Positions 35,901-48,873 are shown, numbered from the stretch's first letter. The stretch is DNA of 64,000 nt from Rhabditoides inermis (GCA_963966185.1 CAWZYM010000300.1:526001-590000), one strand, 5' to 3'. Translations and numbers: made by a program. The notes: a model not told the origin generated them from the letters alone.

Positions 35901-38900
35901 TGGCGGTGAGCTGTCCTTCTGCGAGTGCGCCAAGCCTCCCCCGCTTCCGCGCCTCCCCCGCCTCCGCTGGTCCTCGCCCCCTCGTGTTCTGCTATACGAG
36001 TGGCTCGACGTCTGTGTCGGAGACGAGTGGTCCACCCGCAAGCTCATCAAGTGAATATCCCCGGATTCCCGCCCCTCCGAGCCCCGCCCACCCATACTGT
36101 TGCAGGGCTGTCGACATGAATCTCGACAAGGATCTCGACTCTCCCTGAAGCCCCCGCTGCTCAGTACGTTGCTATGTGGTACCAGGCTGGAGAGCCTCTC
36201 ATGGGACGCGCCTGGAACGAGGGAGGCAAGGTATGGTATACGGTAGATGGGTTACTGTACTTACCGTAACCGTTCAGGTTGCTGCCCAGTTTGGTTGGTT
36301 GAACAACGAGTAGGGCAACGTCGGATCGATCCAGCTACTGGTTGAGCTTTTGGAGCAGGTCCGCGGTTTCGACTACTCCTGGGCGCCTTTCCCCTGGTAC
36401 TGCACCTACCGTACCCTATTCTGGCTACCGTAACCTTACCGTACCCGTTCAGGCTGCCGTGTACGGCGATAAGGAGTACTTCAAGGAGACACCTCCCCCT
36501 GTGTGCTCCCGGTCGCCGGAGGAAAGCAGATCCTTGTAAAGTGCGATACCCGCAACGAGCGCGCCTCCGCTTCGTACGATAAAAAGGAGCAGGTACGAAG
36601 ATTACTGTAGCCAGAGATTGGGTAATGTACTAACCATACCGTTGTTTCAGGTGCTACATTACAAGGACCGCTTCGAGAAGCCTGAGACTCGCCCGAGGCT
36701 CGATTCTCGAGTGTGGACAGTCCCTTCCCATCTCCTAGAAGGACCGCAAGGAGGGTCCGCTCGTCGGATTCCTTGACACGTCTAGTAGGTGCGATTATTG
36801 ATCGATATCGATTGATTATCGATCGCTTTCAGGCCGCGTTCTCTCACGACTTGCCCGTGACGGTCAAGTCTGGCGGTGAGCTGTCCTTCTGCGAGTGCGC
36901 CAAGCCTCCCCCGCTTCCGCGCCTCCCCCGCCTCCGCTGGTCCTCGCCCCCTCGTGTTCTGCTATACGAGTGGCTCGACGTCTGTGTCGGAGACGAGTGG
37001 TCCACCCGCAAGCTCATCAAGTGAATATCCCCGGATTCCCGCCCCTCCGAGCCCCGCCCACCCATACTGTTGCAGGGCTGTCGACATGAATCTCGACAAG
37101 GATCTCGACTCTCCCTGAAGCCCCCGCTGCTCAGTACGTTGCTATGTGGTACCAGGCTGGAGAGCCTCTCATGGGACGCGCCTGGAACGAGGGAGGCAAG
37201 GTATGGTATACGGTAGATGGGTTACTGTACTTACCGTAACCGTTCAGGTTGCTGCCCAGTTTGGTTGGTTGAACAACGAGTAGGGCAACGTCGGATCGAT
37301 CCAGCTACTGGTTGAGCTTTTGGAGCAGGTCCGCGGTTTCGACTACTCCTGGGCGCCTTTCCCCTGGTACTGCACCTACCGTAGCCTATTCTGGCTACCG
37401 TAACCTTACCGTACCCGTTCAGGCTGCCGTGTACGGCGATAAGGAGTACTTCAAGGAGACACCTCCCCCTGTGTGCTCCCGGTCGCCGGAGGAAAGCAGA
37501 TCCTTGTAAAGTGCGATACCCGCAACGAGCGCGCCTCCGCTTCGTACGATGAAAAGGAGCAGGTACGAAGATTACTGTAGCCAGAGATTGGGTAATGTAC
37601 TAACCATACCGTTGTTTCAGGTGCTACATTACAAGGACCGCTTCGAGAAGCCTGAGACTCGCCCGAGGCTCGATTCTCGAGTGTGGACAGTCCCTTCCCA
37701 TCTCCTGGAAGGACCGCAAGGAGGGTCCGCTCGTCGGATTCCTTGACACGTCTAGTAGGTGCGATTATTGATCGATATCGATTGATTATCGATCGCTTTC
37801 AGGCCGCGTTCTCTCACGACTTGCCCGTGACGGTCAAGTCTGGCGGTGAGCTGTCCTTCTGCGAGTGCGCCAAGCCTCCCCCGCTTCCGCGCCTCCCCCG
37901 CCTCCGCTGGTCCTCGCCCCCTCGTGTTCTGCTATACGAGTGGCTCGACGTCTGTGTCGGAGACGAGTGGTCCACCCGCAAGCTCATCAAGTGAATATCC
38001 CCGGATTCCCGCCCCTCCGAGCCCCGCCCACCCATACTGTTGCAGGGCTGTCGACATGAATCTCGACAAGGATCTCGACTCTCCCTGAAGCCCCCGCTGC
38101 TCAGTACGTTGCTATGTGGTACCAGGCTGGAGAGCCTCTCATGGGACGCGCCTGGAACGAGGGAGGCAAGGTATGGTATACGGTAGATGGGTTACTGTAC
38201 TTACCGTAACCGTTCAGGTTGCTGCCCAGTTTGGTTGGTTGAACAACGAGTAGGGCAACGTCGGATCGATCCAGCTACTGGTTGAGCTTTTGGAGCAGGT
38301 CCGCGGTTTCGACTACTCCTGGGCGCCTTTCCCCTGGTACTGCACCTACCGTACCCTATTCTGGCTACCGTAACCTTACCGTACCCGTTCAGGCTGCCGT
38401 GTACGGCGATAAGGAGTACTTCAAGGAGACACCTCCCCCTGTGTGCTCCCGGTCGCCGGAGGAAAGCAGATCCTTGTAAAGTGCGATACCCGCAACGAGC
38501 GCGCCTCCGCTTCGTACGATAAAAAGGAGCAGGTACGAAGATTACTGTAGCCAGAGATTGGGTAATGTACTAACCATACCGTTGTTTCAGGTGCTACATT
38601 ACAAGGACCGCTTCGAGAAGCCTGAGACTCGCCCGAGGCTCGATTCTCGAGTGTGGACAGTCCCTTCCCATCTCCTAGAAGGACCGCAAGGAGGGTCCGC
38701 TCGTCGGATTCCTTGACACGTCTAGTAGGTGCGATTATTGATCGATATCGATTGATTATCGATCGCTTTCAGGCCGCGTTCTCTCACGACTTGCCCGTGA
38801 CGGTCAAGTCTGGCGGTGAGCTGTCCTTCTGCGAGTGCGCCAAGCCTCCCCCGCTTCCGCGCCTCCCCCGCCTCCGCTGGTCCTCGCCCCCTCGTGTTCT

Positions 38901-39560
38901 GCTATACGAGTGGCTCGACGTCTGTGTCGGAGACGAGTGGTCCACCCGCAAGCTCATCAAGTGAATATCCCCGGATTCCCGCCCCTCCGAGCCCCGCCCA
39001 CCCATACTGTTGCAGGGCTGTCGACATGAATCTCGACAAGGATCTCGACTCTCCCTGAAGCCCCCGCTGCTCAGTACGTTGCTATGTGGTACCAGGCTGG
39101 AGAGCCTCTCATGGGACGCGCCTGGAACGAGGGAGGCAAGGTATGGTATACGGTAGATGGGTTACTGTACTTACCGTAACCGTTCAGGTTGCTGCCCAGT
39201 TTGGTTGGTTGAACAAAGAGGTAGGGCAACGTCGGATCGATCCAGCTACTGGTTGAGCTTTTGGAGCAGGTCCGCGGTTTCGACTACTCCTGGGCGCCTT
39301 TCCCCTGGTACTGCACCTACCGTACCCTATTCTGGCTACCGTAACCTGTATGTGCTCCCCCTGTATCATGAGGAACATCAAGGGCGGCCCGTCCTTCTGC
39401 GAGTGCGCCAAGCCTCCCCCGCTTCCGCGCCTCCCCCGCCTCCGCTGGTCCCCGCCCCCTCGTTTTATGCTATACGAGTGGCTCGACTTCCGTGTCGGAG
39501 ACGAGTGGCCCACCGTGTGACGTATCCAATTGATGTGACGAACATGCATATTTATTGACC
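32961..39560 (+). pseudogene. 970-bp tandem array of a decayed MFP2-like gene
   Basis: GCCGCGTTCTCTCACGAC recurs at 32961, 33923, 34893, 35863, 36833, 37803 and 38773: a first 962-bp interval, then 970 bp each time. Each unit carries exon-like pieces AAFSHDLPVTVKSGGELS, MGRAWNEGGK, AAQFGWLNN, GSIQLLVELLEQ, RGFDYSWAPF, AAVYGDKEYF, GGKQILVKCDTRNERASASY and VLHYKDRFEKPE, with TTTCAG acceptors. All full units share a TAG after WLNNE and at least two frame breaks, so the lesions predate amplification. Variants alternate (A: GTAGCC, ATGAAAAGG, CTGGAAGG; B: GTACCC, ATAAAAAGG, CTAGAAGG), giving an A-B-A-B-A-B order, a 1940-bp dimer in three copies. The last, divergent unit ends in YEWLDFRVGDEWPTV. 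The likeness to MFP2 is from memory and needs a profile search. Confidence 0.7.
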
Positions 39561-39738
39561 TAGATATAACTGATTGCGTACTCGAATAACACTTCACTAA
39601 TAAAATGTTTACCAAGTATGTTCACGTCGCAAGCGAAGAAAGCGAAATAAAAGAAAATACGCGATTCATTTCATTCGGTATGCTGTACGATAACTGTCCA
39701 CGAAATATTTTAATCGTGAATTCTGAGCTAATAAGTGC

Positions 39739-39976
39739 GACTCTCTCTTTCTCTCTCTCACTCTCTCTCTTTCTTTCTCTCTCCCTCTTTTTCCCTCCCT
39801 CTCCTTCTCTCCCTCTCTCTCTCTCCCTCTCTCTCCCTTTCCCTCTCTCCCCCTCTCTCTTTCCCTATCTCCCTCCTCTCTCCCTATCTCTTTCCCTATC
39901 TCCCTCCTCTCTCCCTATCTCTCTCTCCCTCTCTCCCTCTCTCTCTATCTCTCTCTCCCTCTCTCCCTCTCTCCCT

Positions 39977-40028
<52 letters not shown>

Positions 40029-40110
40029 TCTACTCTCTCCACTTCGGCTCTGCGCTCTCTACTTTCTCTACTACCTCTAATCTCTCTCTACTCTCTTACT
40101 ATGAAAACAC
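39739..40110 (+). repeat. CT-rich tract (right arm)
   Basis: Mirror of the left-arm GA tract but shorter, with the pure (CT)n core at about 39978-40026. Long Leu/Ser frames through it are artefacts. Confidence 0.9.
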
Positions 40111-40187
40111 TCTCTTTACTCTCTCTTTGTTTGAATCACCTTCGAAATATGTGCAATATACTATATACACGTGCATGCATTGCGCCC

Positions 40188-40318
40188 ACACAGTGAAAAG
40201 AGGTCTTACACGGATCTTCACAGTGCATGCACGGTGAAAAGGAGTCGTTCACGACTCTTCACTGTGTATGCACAGTGAAAGCGCGTGTAGCGTATGACCA
40301 GTTGCCTACACAGTGAAA
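40188..40318. repeat. Cluster of CACTGTG/CACAGTG palindromic motifs (right arm)
   Basis: Mirror copy of 16965-17105 with the same spacing and the palindromes CACTGTGTATGCACAGTG and CACAGTGCATGCACGGTG. Confidence 0.5.
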
Positions 40319-40469
40319 GGAATTACGTGAGGACAAGACGCATACAACAGGAGAGACCTGCAACAGGGTGGCGGATGCAAAGGTCGGAGAGGAGGAGACG
40401 AATCAGCCAGAAACTTTTCGAGAGAAGTGAAGGCGTTCAGGTACACTATTCACTGAGTGAAATAGACCT

Positions 40470-41165
40470 ATTTATCGATTTCCATAGGGTGCGTACGACC
40501 ATGGCGGGCGAGGAGAGGGATGGAGAAGACGGACGGAAGGGAGGGGCTGGGACGGCAGGAGAGAAGAGGTACGGTATTGAACTGGTGGTTACGGTATCTA
40601 TCGATTTCCATAGGGTGCGTACGAGCATGGCGGGCGAGGAGAGGGATGGAGAAGACGGACGGAAGGGAGGGGCTGGGACGGCAGGAGAGAAGAGGTACGG
40701 TATTGAACTGGTGGTTACGGTATCTATCGATTTCCATAGGGTGCGTACGAGCATGGTGGGCGAGGAGAGGGATGGAGAAGACGGACGGAAGGGAGGGGCT
40801 GGGACGGCAGGAGAGAAAAGGTACGGTATTGAACTGGTGGTTACGGTATCTATCGATTTCCATAGGGTGCGTACGAGCATGGCGGGCGAGGAGAGGGATG
40901 GAGAAGACGGACGGAAGGAAGGGGCTGGGACGGCAGGAGAGAAGAGGTACGGTATTGAACTGGTGGTTACGGTATCTATCGATTTCCATAGGGTGCGTAT
41001 GAGCATGGCGGGCGAGGAGAGGGATGGAGAAGACGGACGGAAGGGAGGGGCTGGGACGGCAGGAGAGAAGAGGTACGGTATTGAACTGGTGGTTACGGTA
41101 TCTATCGATTTCCATAGGGTGCGTACGAGCATGGCAGGCGAGGATAGGGATGGAGAAGATCGTTT
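40470..41165. repeat. 126-bp minisatellite, ~5.5 copies (outer end of right arm)
   Basis: Same unit as 13021-16812 in the opposite orientation. The last copy stops after GATGGAGAAGA and unique sequence follows. It is open in several frames, as on the left; not taken as coding. Confidence 0.9.
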
Positions 41166-41258
41166 CACATAGATTATATGTTTTGTAGGTGCAAATACAT
41201 TGCTGTGACCAAAGATCAGCTGTTGTCAATTCGTGCGTCTACTTTCAATCGCAAGAAG

Positions 41259-41741
41259 ATGTCGTCACAGTTTCACAACAATAATCCATTCATCATCACG
41301 TATAGAAGTGCGTTTGTTATAGTATATGTTGCGGTATTTATAGTCAATTTAGGGTACCTTCCGCGCAAGATTCTTCAACAGAGCACGTGCAACGCTTGTC
41401 GGGGCAAGCTGGTGACGAATTCGACATCTCCAGACGTATGCGAGGATCTCGTCGTGGTTCACAGGGAGGGATACCTCTTCAAGGAGAATGAAATCCTGTG
41501 GAAATGGAGCGAACCCGGAGATGAGATGGAGAAGTGGGTAGCTCTTATCAAGGATTTTCATAAAGTTGTATTTTGTAGGATGCTGCACCTGTCGCTCGGC
41601 GGTCTCCTCTACAGGTATCCCTACTCCTGTCTGGCGGGACTGAAGATGGATCCGAAAACACGCAAGAAAATCAACGACCGGCACAAAGAGCTGATTTACG
41701 AGGCATTCGGAGTCTTCTGCGAGGACATCCAGGATGAGTGA
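41259..41741 (+). CDS. Unrecognised small membrane-anchored protein
   Basis: The ATG at 41259 (MSSQFHNNNPF) opens a 160-codon frame; an upstream in-frame ATG at 41178 lies in the palindrome boundary and is less likely. A hydrophobic stretch near residues 16-33 (SAFVIVYVAVFIVNLGYL) looks like a signal anchor, followed by a CNAC pair and a charged C-terminal part (MDPKTRKKINDRHKELI). GTAGCT..TTTGTAG at 41538-41580 could be a 48-bp intron, but removing it also changes the frame, so the unspliced frame is preferred. No family is recognised. It is the first gene outside the palindrome on this side. Confidence 0.5.
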   Translation: MSSQFHNNNPFIITYRSAFVIVYVAVFIVNLGYLPRKILQQSTCNACRGKLVTNSTSPDVCEDLVVVHREGYLFKENEILWKWSEPGDEMEKWVALIKDFHKVVFCRMLHLSLGGLLYRYPYSCLAGLKMDPKTRKKINDRHKELIYEAFGVFCEDIQDE

Positions 41742-42021
41742 CAGTAAACGGTATTCGTTTCCCATTATTGATGTATTTGTTACCAGTTACCACAATCCGT
41801 TATTGTTGAGCGTCGTTAAATTTGTTGATTATCTGAAGATTATTGTATAAATATGTAATTCTTACAGTATTTTTGAAAAAAAGGAAGATGACACATAATC
41901 TATACTTATTTCGAACTCAGCTCATTTCTTGTCAGAAACATTATGTTTTTTTTCTAAACGGTTGGACAGCAAACACTTCATTGCGTGTTCACAATCACCT
42001 ATTCGAAAAACAGTTACAATA

Positions 42022-42096
42022 CCTAGTTAGTGTATTGGTAACGCTCTCGCTTGGAAATGATATGTTCTCGGGTTCAATTCCCGCATATCACGCTAC
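42022..42096 (+). other. tRNA-like segment (SINE head or decayed tRNA)
   Basis: GTATTGGTAACGCTC resembles an A box and GGTTCAATTCC is a good B box at tRNA spacing, followed by CGCATATCACG. No full cloverleaf can be drawn by eye. Probably tRNA-derived. Confidence 0.4.
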
Positions 42097-42119
42097 TTTT
42101 AAAAAGTCACTGAACGCGA

Positions 42120-42610
42120 TCTGATCGTTCTCTAACACTCCATAAAAATAGTGGAATTCATTTGAGGCCACACTATACGTTTGTATTAAATGCGCAATGT
42201 GGTGTGGTGGTGTGGTGGTGTGATGGTGTGATTTCCTATTCGCCCTTCGTTTCTTTCTCATGCCCCCTCTCATTTCCTTTCTCCTCCGTCTCATAATAAA
42301 TCAAACAATATGTACAATATGTTTCAAAATTAACTCAAAATAGATTCATCTGAGCGGCGCGAACTTGATATCGAAGAATACAATACAGGAGTACCGGTAC
42401 AACAAAAACGCATGGCAAGCGGTACATAGAGAAAACGGAAGATGGAAATCGGAAGCACTGTTTGTGATAAAAGATTTGTGACGTATGTATTTACAATGCG
42501 ACCCTGGTCGTCGAGGTTGGAATAGAGTAGAAAGAGATTGTCTAATCAGATGATCAACTAATCAGGCAGACTTCTAGATTGATCAATGAATCAGCTGATC
42601 ACCTTATCAG
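42120..42610. other. Intergenic stretch 3' of the receptor gene
   Basis: A TGGTGTGGTGGTGTG run lies at about 42200-42230 and TGATCA-type words recur at about 42540-42610. No gene or RNA feature seen. Confidence 0.35.
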
Positions 42611-42614
42611 CTGA

Positions 42615-45587
42615 TCAGAACATGGTCACTTTGTCTTCGTGTCCACTGTCGGCGTATCGAAGATAGTACACCCAGTAGGCAATGTTGAATAGAACGAACG
42701 CGAGGGGGAAGTAGAACCTGAAATTTGCATAATTATAATGATGTAATTATCGAATGAATGATCGATTATCGATTACCTCGACTTTTGATCGATCGACTGC
42801 GCGTACTTGCGGTTTTCCTCCACGCGGTTAATTCTGGAAAAAAGAATTCAATACATTTTCTTCTACTGTATAACTGTTGTTGTTGGGCATTTCTCTCATT
42901 TCTCTGCCAGCGCGCGGTCGCGTGCCTTCCCCTGTTATTCCCCCGACCCCTGAACAATGCTGTGCGGCGGAGGACACTAATTGGACTGGTATTCGATTTT
43001 GCTACTCTCTACATCTACGGCATTGAGACTGGAGAGGAATCCTCGAAGACGATGAAACTCTCTGAGACGTCTCTTCGCGATCGATCGTTGAAGCTCGGAT
43101 CTTCCGCCGCCGAGATCGAAACTTTCCCAGAAGCCGCAAGCAGGGGATGACAAGCATTACCAACAACACGTACACATCCACGGGACCACCGAAATCCGTA
43201 TTGTTGGGACTCGCAGTAGGCGTTGTATTACTGTACTTTACCGTATCCTTACTGTAATTTACATTACTTGATTAATGTTGAATAGTGCTACTTGATTCGA
43301 GATAAATATTCTGAGTATAACTGTATGTATTTCGACAAAATAATGAATCTACTTTTTTAACAGGTTTAGATGTTATAAAAATGCAGACTATCACAATCTC
43401 CTCACCTTTCCTCTATAGCCTTCCTCTGTTTATTCTTGATGAAGGATTGAGCGAACATCGGTTGCTCTCTGAAAAAATTCTATGTATTACAGCATAAAAT
43501 AACAAAATACGAGAGCAAACCCGTGTGAAAAAACGAAAAAAAAGTTGTTGTGAGGAACTATTTAGGATGTGAATAGAAGGTGAGTGGATATGAATGGGAG
43601 TGGCAGAAAGAGTCTGATTTTGACAGTTGGATTGGAAAAGAAAGAAGAAATTGAAGTATGATAAAAGCGAGCTAGCTTTTTTAATCTACTGTACATTTGA
43701 AAAGCTGTGAAAAATGTTTAAAAATTCTTGTTTTGAGTTAATTCTTTATAAAAAAAACTATACTCACTGCATCTGCCTTCTATCAATCGTCGCACAACCA
43801 TTCGAACTATCCTGAACCATCGAAACCTCGTAGTAGCTTCCATTGTTCTGCAAGAGTTTCGGATTACTTTGGTGTACATCTTCTGGTGTACTGTAGCTAC
43901 AGTACCCATGAGTGACAGTGTACGCCGCATAGGTGAAGAAGTAACAATCAATCCGAAAACACACGCAGGACATGATCAAACAAGGGTGAGTCAACAGTGG
44001 GCTGGTAAGTATGAGAGGAAATCTCGGGCAACACTCAATTGCAGGGACAGGGGAAAGTTGATACTACGGGATTACTGGGTAGATCAATCGGGTGAAAAAT
44101 CGATATGCGTTATTGATCTACCCACTCCGTCGATCCTCAACTTTTCCCAAAACGGCAACCAGTCATCCCAGTGAAATCGACCCAGTGAAAATCTTGCAAC
44201 ATGTAAAACAGGCGGTAAGTAAGTGAGAGAAGTGGCAAACGTTACCTTGTGATACTCATTCAACCACGTCTAAATGGGGTTATGAGATTAACTATTAGTA
44301 ATGTGTTAGACGAAGTACATCAAAGTACCGTATACCTACCGGCTTGGAAGTCTTGTATTCCGTGACCAGATCCTGTACCTGAGCGGCCAGCGATTTCGGC
44401 TCGTTGTGTTTCTTAGGCTTCCGTCTGAAAATCTCTCTTTCTCCCTCTCTCTCTCTCCCTCTCTTTTTCTCTCTCTTCCCCTCTCTCTCTCTGTTCCTCT
44501 CTCTCCCTCTCTCCATCTCCCTCTCCCCTCCCCACCTGGTACAGTAGTTGACCACCGTGAACTCTATCATGGCGGAGAAGACGAACGTCATACATGCGCC
44601 CATCCACACGTCGATCGCTTTCACGTACGACGCCTACACATCATAGCGTTACTGTAGTGCCAACAATGCATCCTCGGCCAAGAATGCCTCGAAGCTACCA
44701 AACCCAATGCGCATCACAACCACATCTGCTGCACTGCACAGCCACGAATCGAGAGGTGCTTGGACGAAAGAGGCAACCCAGACAGAACTAAGAAACCGCA
44801 AACGCATATCGATTCATCGATTACGACCTGTGATATGGCTATTTCCTCATCGTCTTCGAAATAATCGCCGCCCACTCCGCCGCCCTAGATCATCAATTGT
44901 ATTTTGTGTTTTTTTTTATTATTAATATAACTGTCTTTACGCATTGTGTGAAAGTGAAGTCTTCCGACCCTACATACCTCGCCTGGCATTAAGTGGTACA
45001 ACGAGGATGCATGTAAGAAACATAGGTGAAACGTAACGTATATTTGAAAAACGTAACGCTGATTGTGAAAAATGAACTTAACATTTCCGGAATAGAAATA
45101 AGAATAAGATCTGCGTTTTCTACCACGGCACACCAATGTCGCATATTTTCCGATCAAACGTGTCCAGTTTCCCCCCACTGTTCTCCTCTTACCTGTGGTA
45201 GTGCCATTCGGGCTGCGCTGCTCTGTGTAGCGAGTGTAAGAAGAGTTGTGATAGAGAGGGACACCCTTCCCGGCACAGCCTCCACATCCAGCCAGAACGA
45301 GAACCTGCACATCACGCAGGGTTACGGTGGAATTTGAATTGTCAGATGGTTCAGATGTGTACTATAATAAATATGCGGAAAATTTTTTGTGGTTTTATAT
45401 TAAATTTATAAAATCCCTTACATCATGTGCGATATGTTTTCCATGATTTCAAATTCCGGAATCACTCATGCAAGCTCAATGTCTGCAAAATGAAATCGCC
45501 AGCAATTTGCGACAAATATCAAATGCAATATGGAAAAATGAAGATTTTGCAGTCAATGAGTGTGAGTTTTTGCAGTCAAGCAAAAAA

Positions 45588-45629
<42 letters not shown>

Positions 45630-46124
45630 GAGAGAGAGAGGGAGAGAGAGGGAGGGAGAGAGAGAGAGAAAGAGAGAGAAAGAGAGAGAGAGGTACTTAG
45701 AGAGAGAAGGAGAAAGAGAGAGACTCACCAGCTGATGACTACAATGAGGCTGGTTGGCACGTATGACTGTATGATGTGGTGCATGATTTCTCTGTCTACG
45801 ACGAACTCCGCCAGAGCACACGACCACACTCCTGAACATCATAGAGGTACTGTAACTTGGTCTTTGAAACGTTTTTTGTGAGTTAGAATGTAATCGAATT
45901 TCTTGTTTTTTTTCTATCATTCACGTGTGTAAGGGAAGATTCTTGTAATAAAGAATGATGGAATCGTTCCACCCACCACTGGCGTATGTGTCGTTCCTCA
46001 GATGAGCCGTGATGCCTCGCAGTCTCATGTCCGGCATCCTGATCTCCGGATTCGTCTCCACCGGAGTATCACCGTTCCACTTGATCACCAACTGGTCGTT
46101 GTCGTACGCGTCTGAAATCTCTCT

Positions 46125-46158
<34 letters not shown>

Positions 46159-48835
46159 TTCTTTCCGTGTGTGGATGATTTCTTTCTCCCAAATCTCATC
46201 AAGGAGCTGCGGGAATCAATGCATTATTGCCAATCACTTAATTGTATCAGTCTTATAAATATTAAATATCATAGAAATCGGAATGAAACGCACATGAGAG
46301 TATCCGGAGTGCGCACTTCTGTGAGTCGAGCGGATACTTGGACAGGTTCTGCATGCAGATCACGGTCAGAGAGATCCTGGAGAAAATACAATTCTATACG
46401 ACTATACGACCCTCATTATCATATTCGTTTCGACAGTGTGTAAGACCCCGGATATCAGGGAATCCAGGGCAGGCGTCTCTCCCCTGATTATGTGATTTTC
46501 ATTATTTCAACTTCCGCAATCTATTCTTATGCATCTCGAAAATGATACTTGTTTTTAGGCAAGTCTTTTGGGATTTGCGAGGGAACTCTTTCCAGAGACA
46601 GGGTCAAATATGCTATTCCCTCGATCCCTGGAGCGGGCTATGAGAGAGAGAGGGGGGGAGGGGGGAGAGGAGCAATGCATTTACAAGCTGCTTTCCATTT
46701 CACTCCCTCTAACACACTCATACTCAGAACACAACGGAATACCAAAGCAGCACGCGTTGTCTTCGAAAATGCACTGTTTTATGAATCCCGATCTAATCAG
46801 GATAGAGTTGCTTTGTTATGAAACCGGATCCCTGAATTATTCACATCGGCGCGCCCCAACGCGTCAGTAGATTAGCGAGCTCTCGCAACAAGTTCGTGCG
46901 ATTGCATAGAGAACATTAGTAATCGCGTATGCAGAAGAACGCCTAATATAGTGCGAATGCGGGACTCAGCGACCAAACAGCAAAGGGAATTAGAGGAGAG
47001 AACCATTTGCATAAGCCGTGTTCCGTGTGATTAAAAGTGTATGCGGTGTTCTTATAAACCCTCGAGATGCAATTACATTTACATTATTTCAAAACACAAG
47101 AGACAAACAAAGAAGGATTAGAACAAAATTGAACCAAACCTGTCCCAGCGCTGTATGTACATATATGCATATGCATTATGCAATCTCTTTCACAAACACT
47201 TCATTGGTGATATCAATACAGGTGAGTAACAAACCACTGACCGACAGTCATACCAGACGGTGCCGTTCGGGTATATCCATACGAGGAAGTTGGGCATAGT
47301 GACATCGTGGAACGACGCCGTGCGGGCATTCGCGAAGTAGATGTCTGGGTGCCAGATCAGAGCGAACAGCTGAAAGGGACTTTTTTCTCTCTGAAAACAG
47401 TTTTTGTTCCGCATGCAGTAGAACTTCAGCAGAACCTAATGTTTCGAATAAACTATTCTACACTCTATACGTAAGTATCTTCCTGGTAACAATTAGACGT
47501 GCCGGAGACTCTGGGAATCGGATATGTGCCAGGAGTTCGAAGATTCTTTCTCGGTCGCACTATCGCGTGACGTTTAAAAACTTGTGAGATAAGTTAAAGT
47601 AGCAGTGAAACTCATCTCTGGGTGCACTATGTACCCGTGGCTAGTGCTACTGGCTCACTAACAACAGCCACGTGATCAAATCATCAATCACTAAGCAGGG
47701 AGAGCTGAGACAACGCTTTGCTGGTGCAACGGGAACCGAGAATGTGTAGTGTGAACGACAACCTCAAACTCCCCACCTTTGGATCTTTGACGAGAATCCT
47801 CTTTGTGTTATTGTGTACGAGCCTCTCATCGATCCACTTCTCCTGGAAGTAGATGTCCACTTGGAAGTCCTGCAATGAATTGATTTATTGTATTGTATGT
47901 TCATTGAATTTCATATACTCCATGGAAAGATTCCGATAAGCCTTAACTGGATGAGCTTTGAACGTGCGTTTTGGTTTGTCTCTACTCTGTCACATGCATT
48001 CCAATCCATTACTCATGCGCATTCGGGTTTCGACACGTGGATAGAAATTGATGGATACAATGTGACGCCGTCCAGTTTACTTTCTCTCAAGTTTACTTTC
48101 TCAGTAGAATATTATGCCACATTTCAGACAAACATCGCGTCCCTCTGCCATGCATTACGTATTTGTGCAGATATAAATGAACATATAATAAGCGATATTC
48201 ATATTTATGGTGTGCCACTTTCTGCCTTTTCTGAGAGTCGTTGCATTCCCATCATTCTCCAAGACACTCTGCCACACACGTGGTAGTCTACCATAGTCGT
48301 CTGGCAAAAGCAAATTTCGGAATTTCACTTTTCTGCTTTCTCCCCCTCCTTCCCCCTCTCTCCTCCTCTCTTTCCTTCGTCTCCCCCCCCCCCCTCCCTC
48401 TCACTTTATGAACCCATCGATCATATGCGCCGAAACGATCATAATGCTGTAACATTCACGCATATGCCTCTTCATCGAAATCATTCCGCTGTCAACCGAG
48501 AGTCTTGCAAAAATCTTCCAGAAACACTACACGCATTCCTTATTAGCAGAAGACAAGAAACCAGTTGACGAGACAGAGAAAACTCCTGGCCTTTGTTTGT
48601 GTTTCTATTACTGGGTGACGTGAGTATGAATGAGACCGAAGAGAAAGGGAGAGAGAGAGGGGAGAGAGAGAGAAAGCGAGAGAGAGAGAGGGGGGGAGAG
48701 AGAGAGGGGGGGAGAGAGAGAGAGTCTCACCCCGCGACCTCATGTATATCTCATTATCGTATTTGCAGAGGCGTTGTGCGTTTGTGGTCCAGCAAAACTT
48801 CCGTCGCCTGCTCGCTCTCCCGGGGGCAAAAGACG

Positions 48836-48873
<38 letters not shown>

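Larger units (their letters stand above)
31641..41165 (-). repeat. Right arm of large palindrome
   Basis: Reverse complement of 13021-20376, enlarged by six extra 970-bp units and reduced in the 126-bp array. Order from inside out: polo-box exon, B-box gene, MFP2-like tandem array, CT tract, CACTGTG cluster, 126-bp array. The inner junction shares ATTTTGCTAGCAATCG with the left arm. Confidence 0.9.

Noticed and set aside
13021..41165. Programmed DNA elimination boundary
   Set aside because: Some nematodes eliminate repeat-rich DNA, but no telomere addition site, break motif or depth change can be seen in raw sequence.
47888..48286. 132-codon plus-strand frame in a receptor intron
   Set aside because: No domain, no paired splice sites, and it is wholly within an intron of a well-supported gene.
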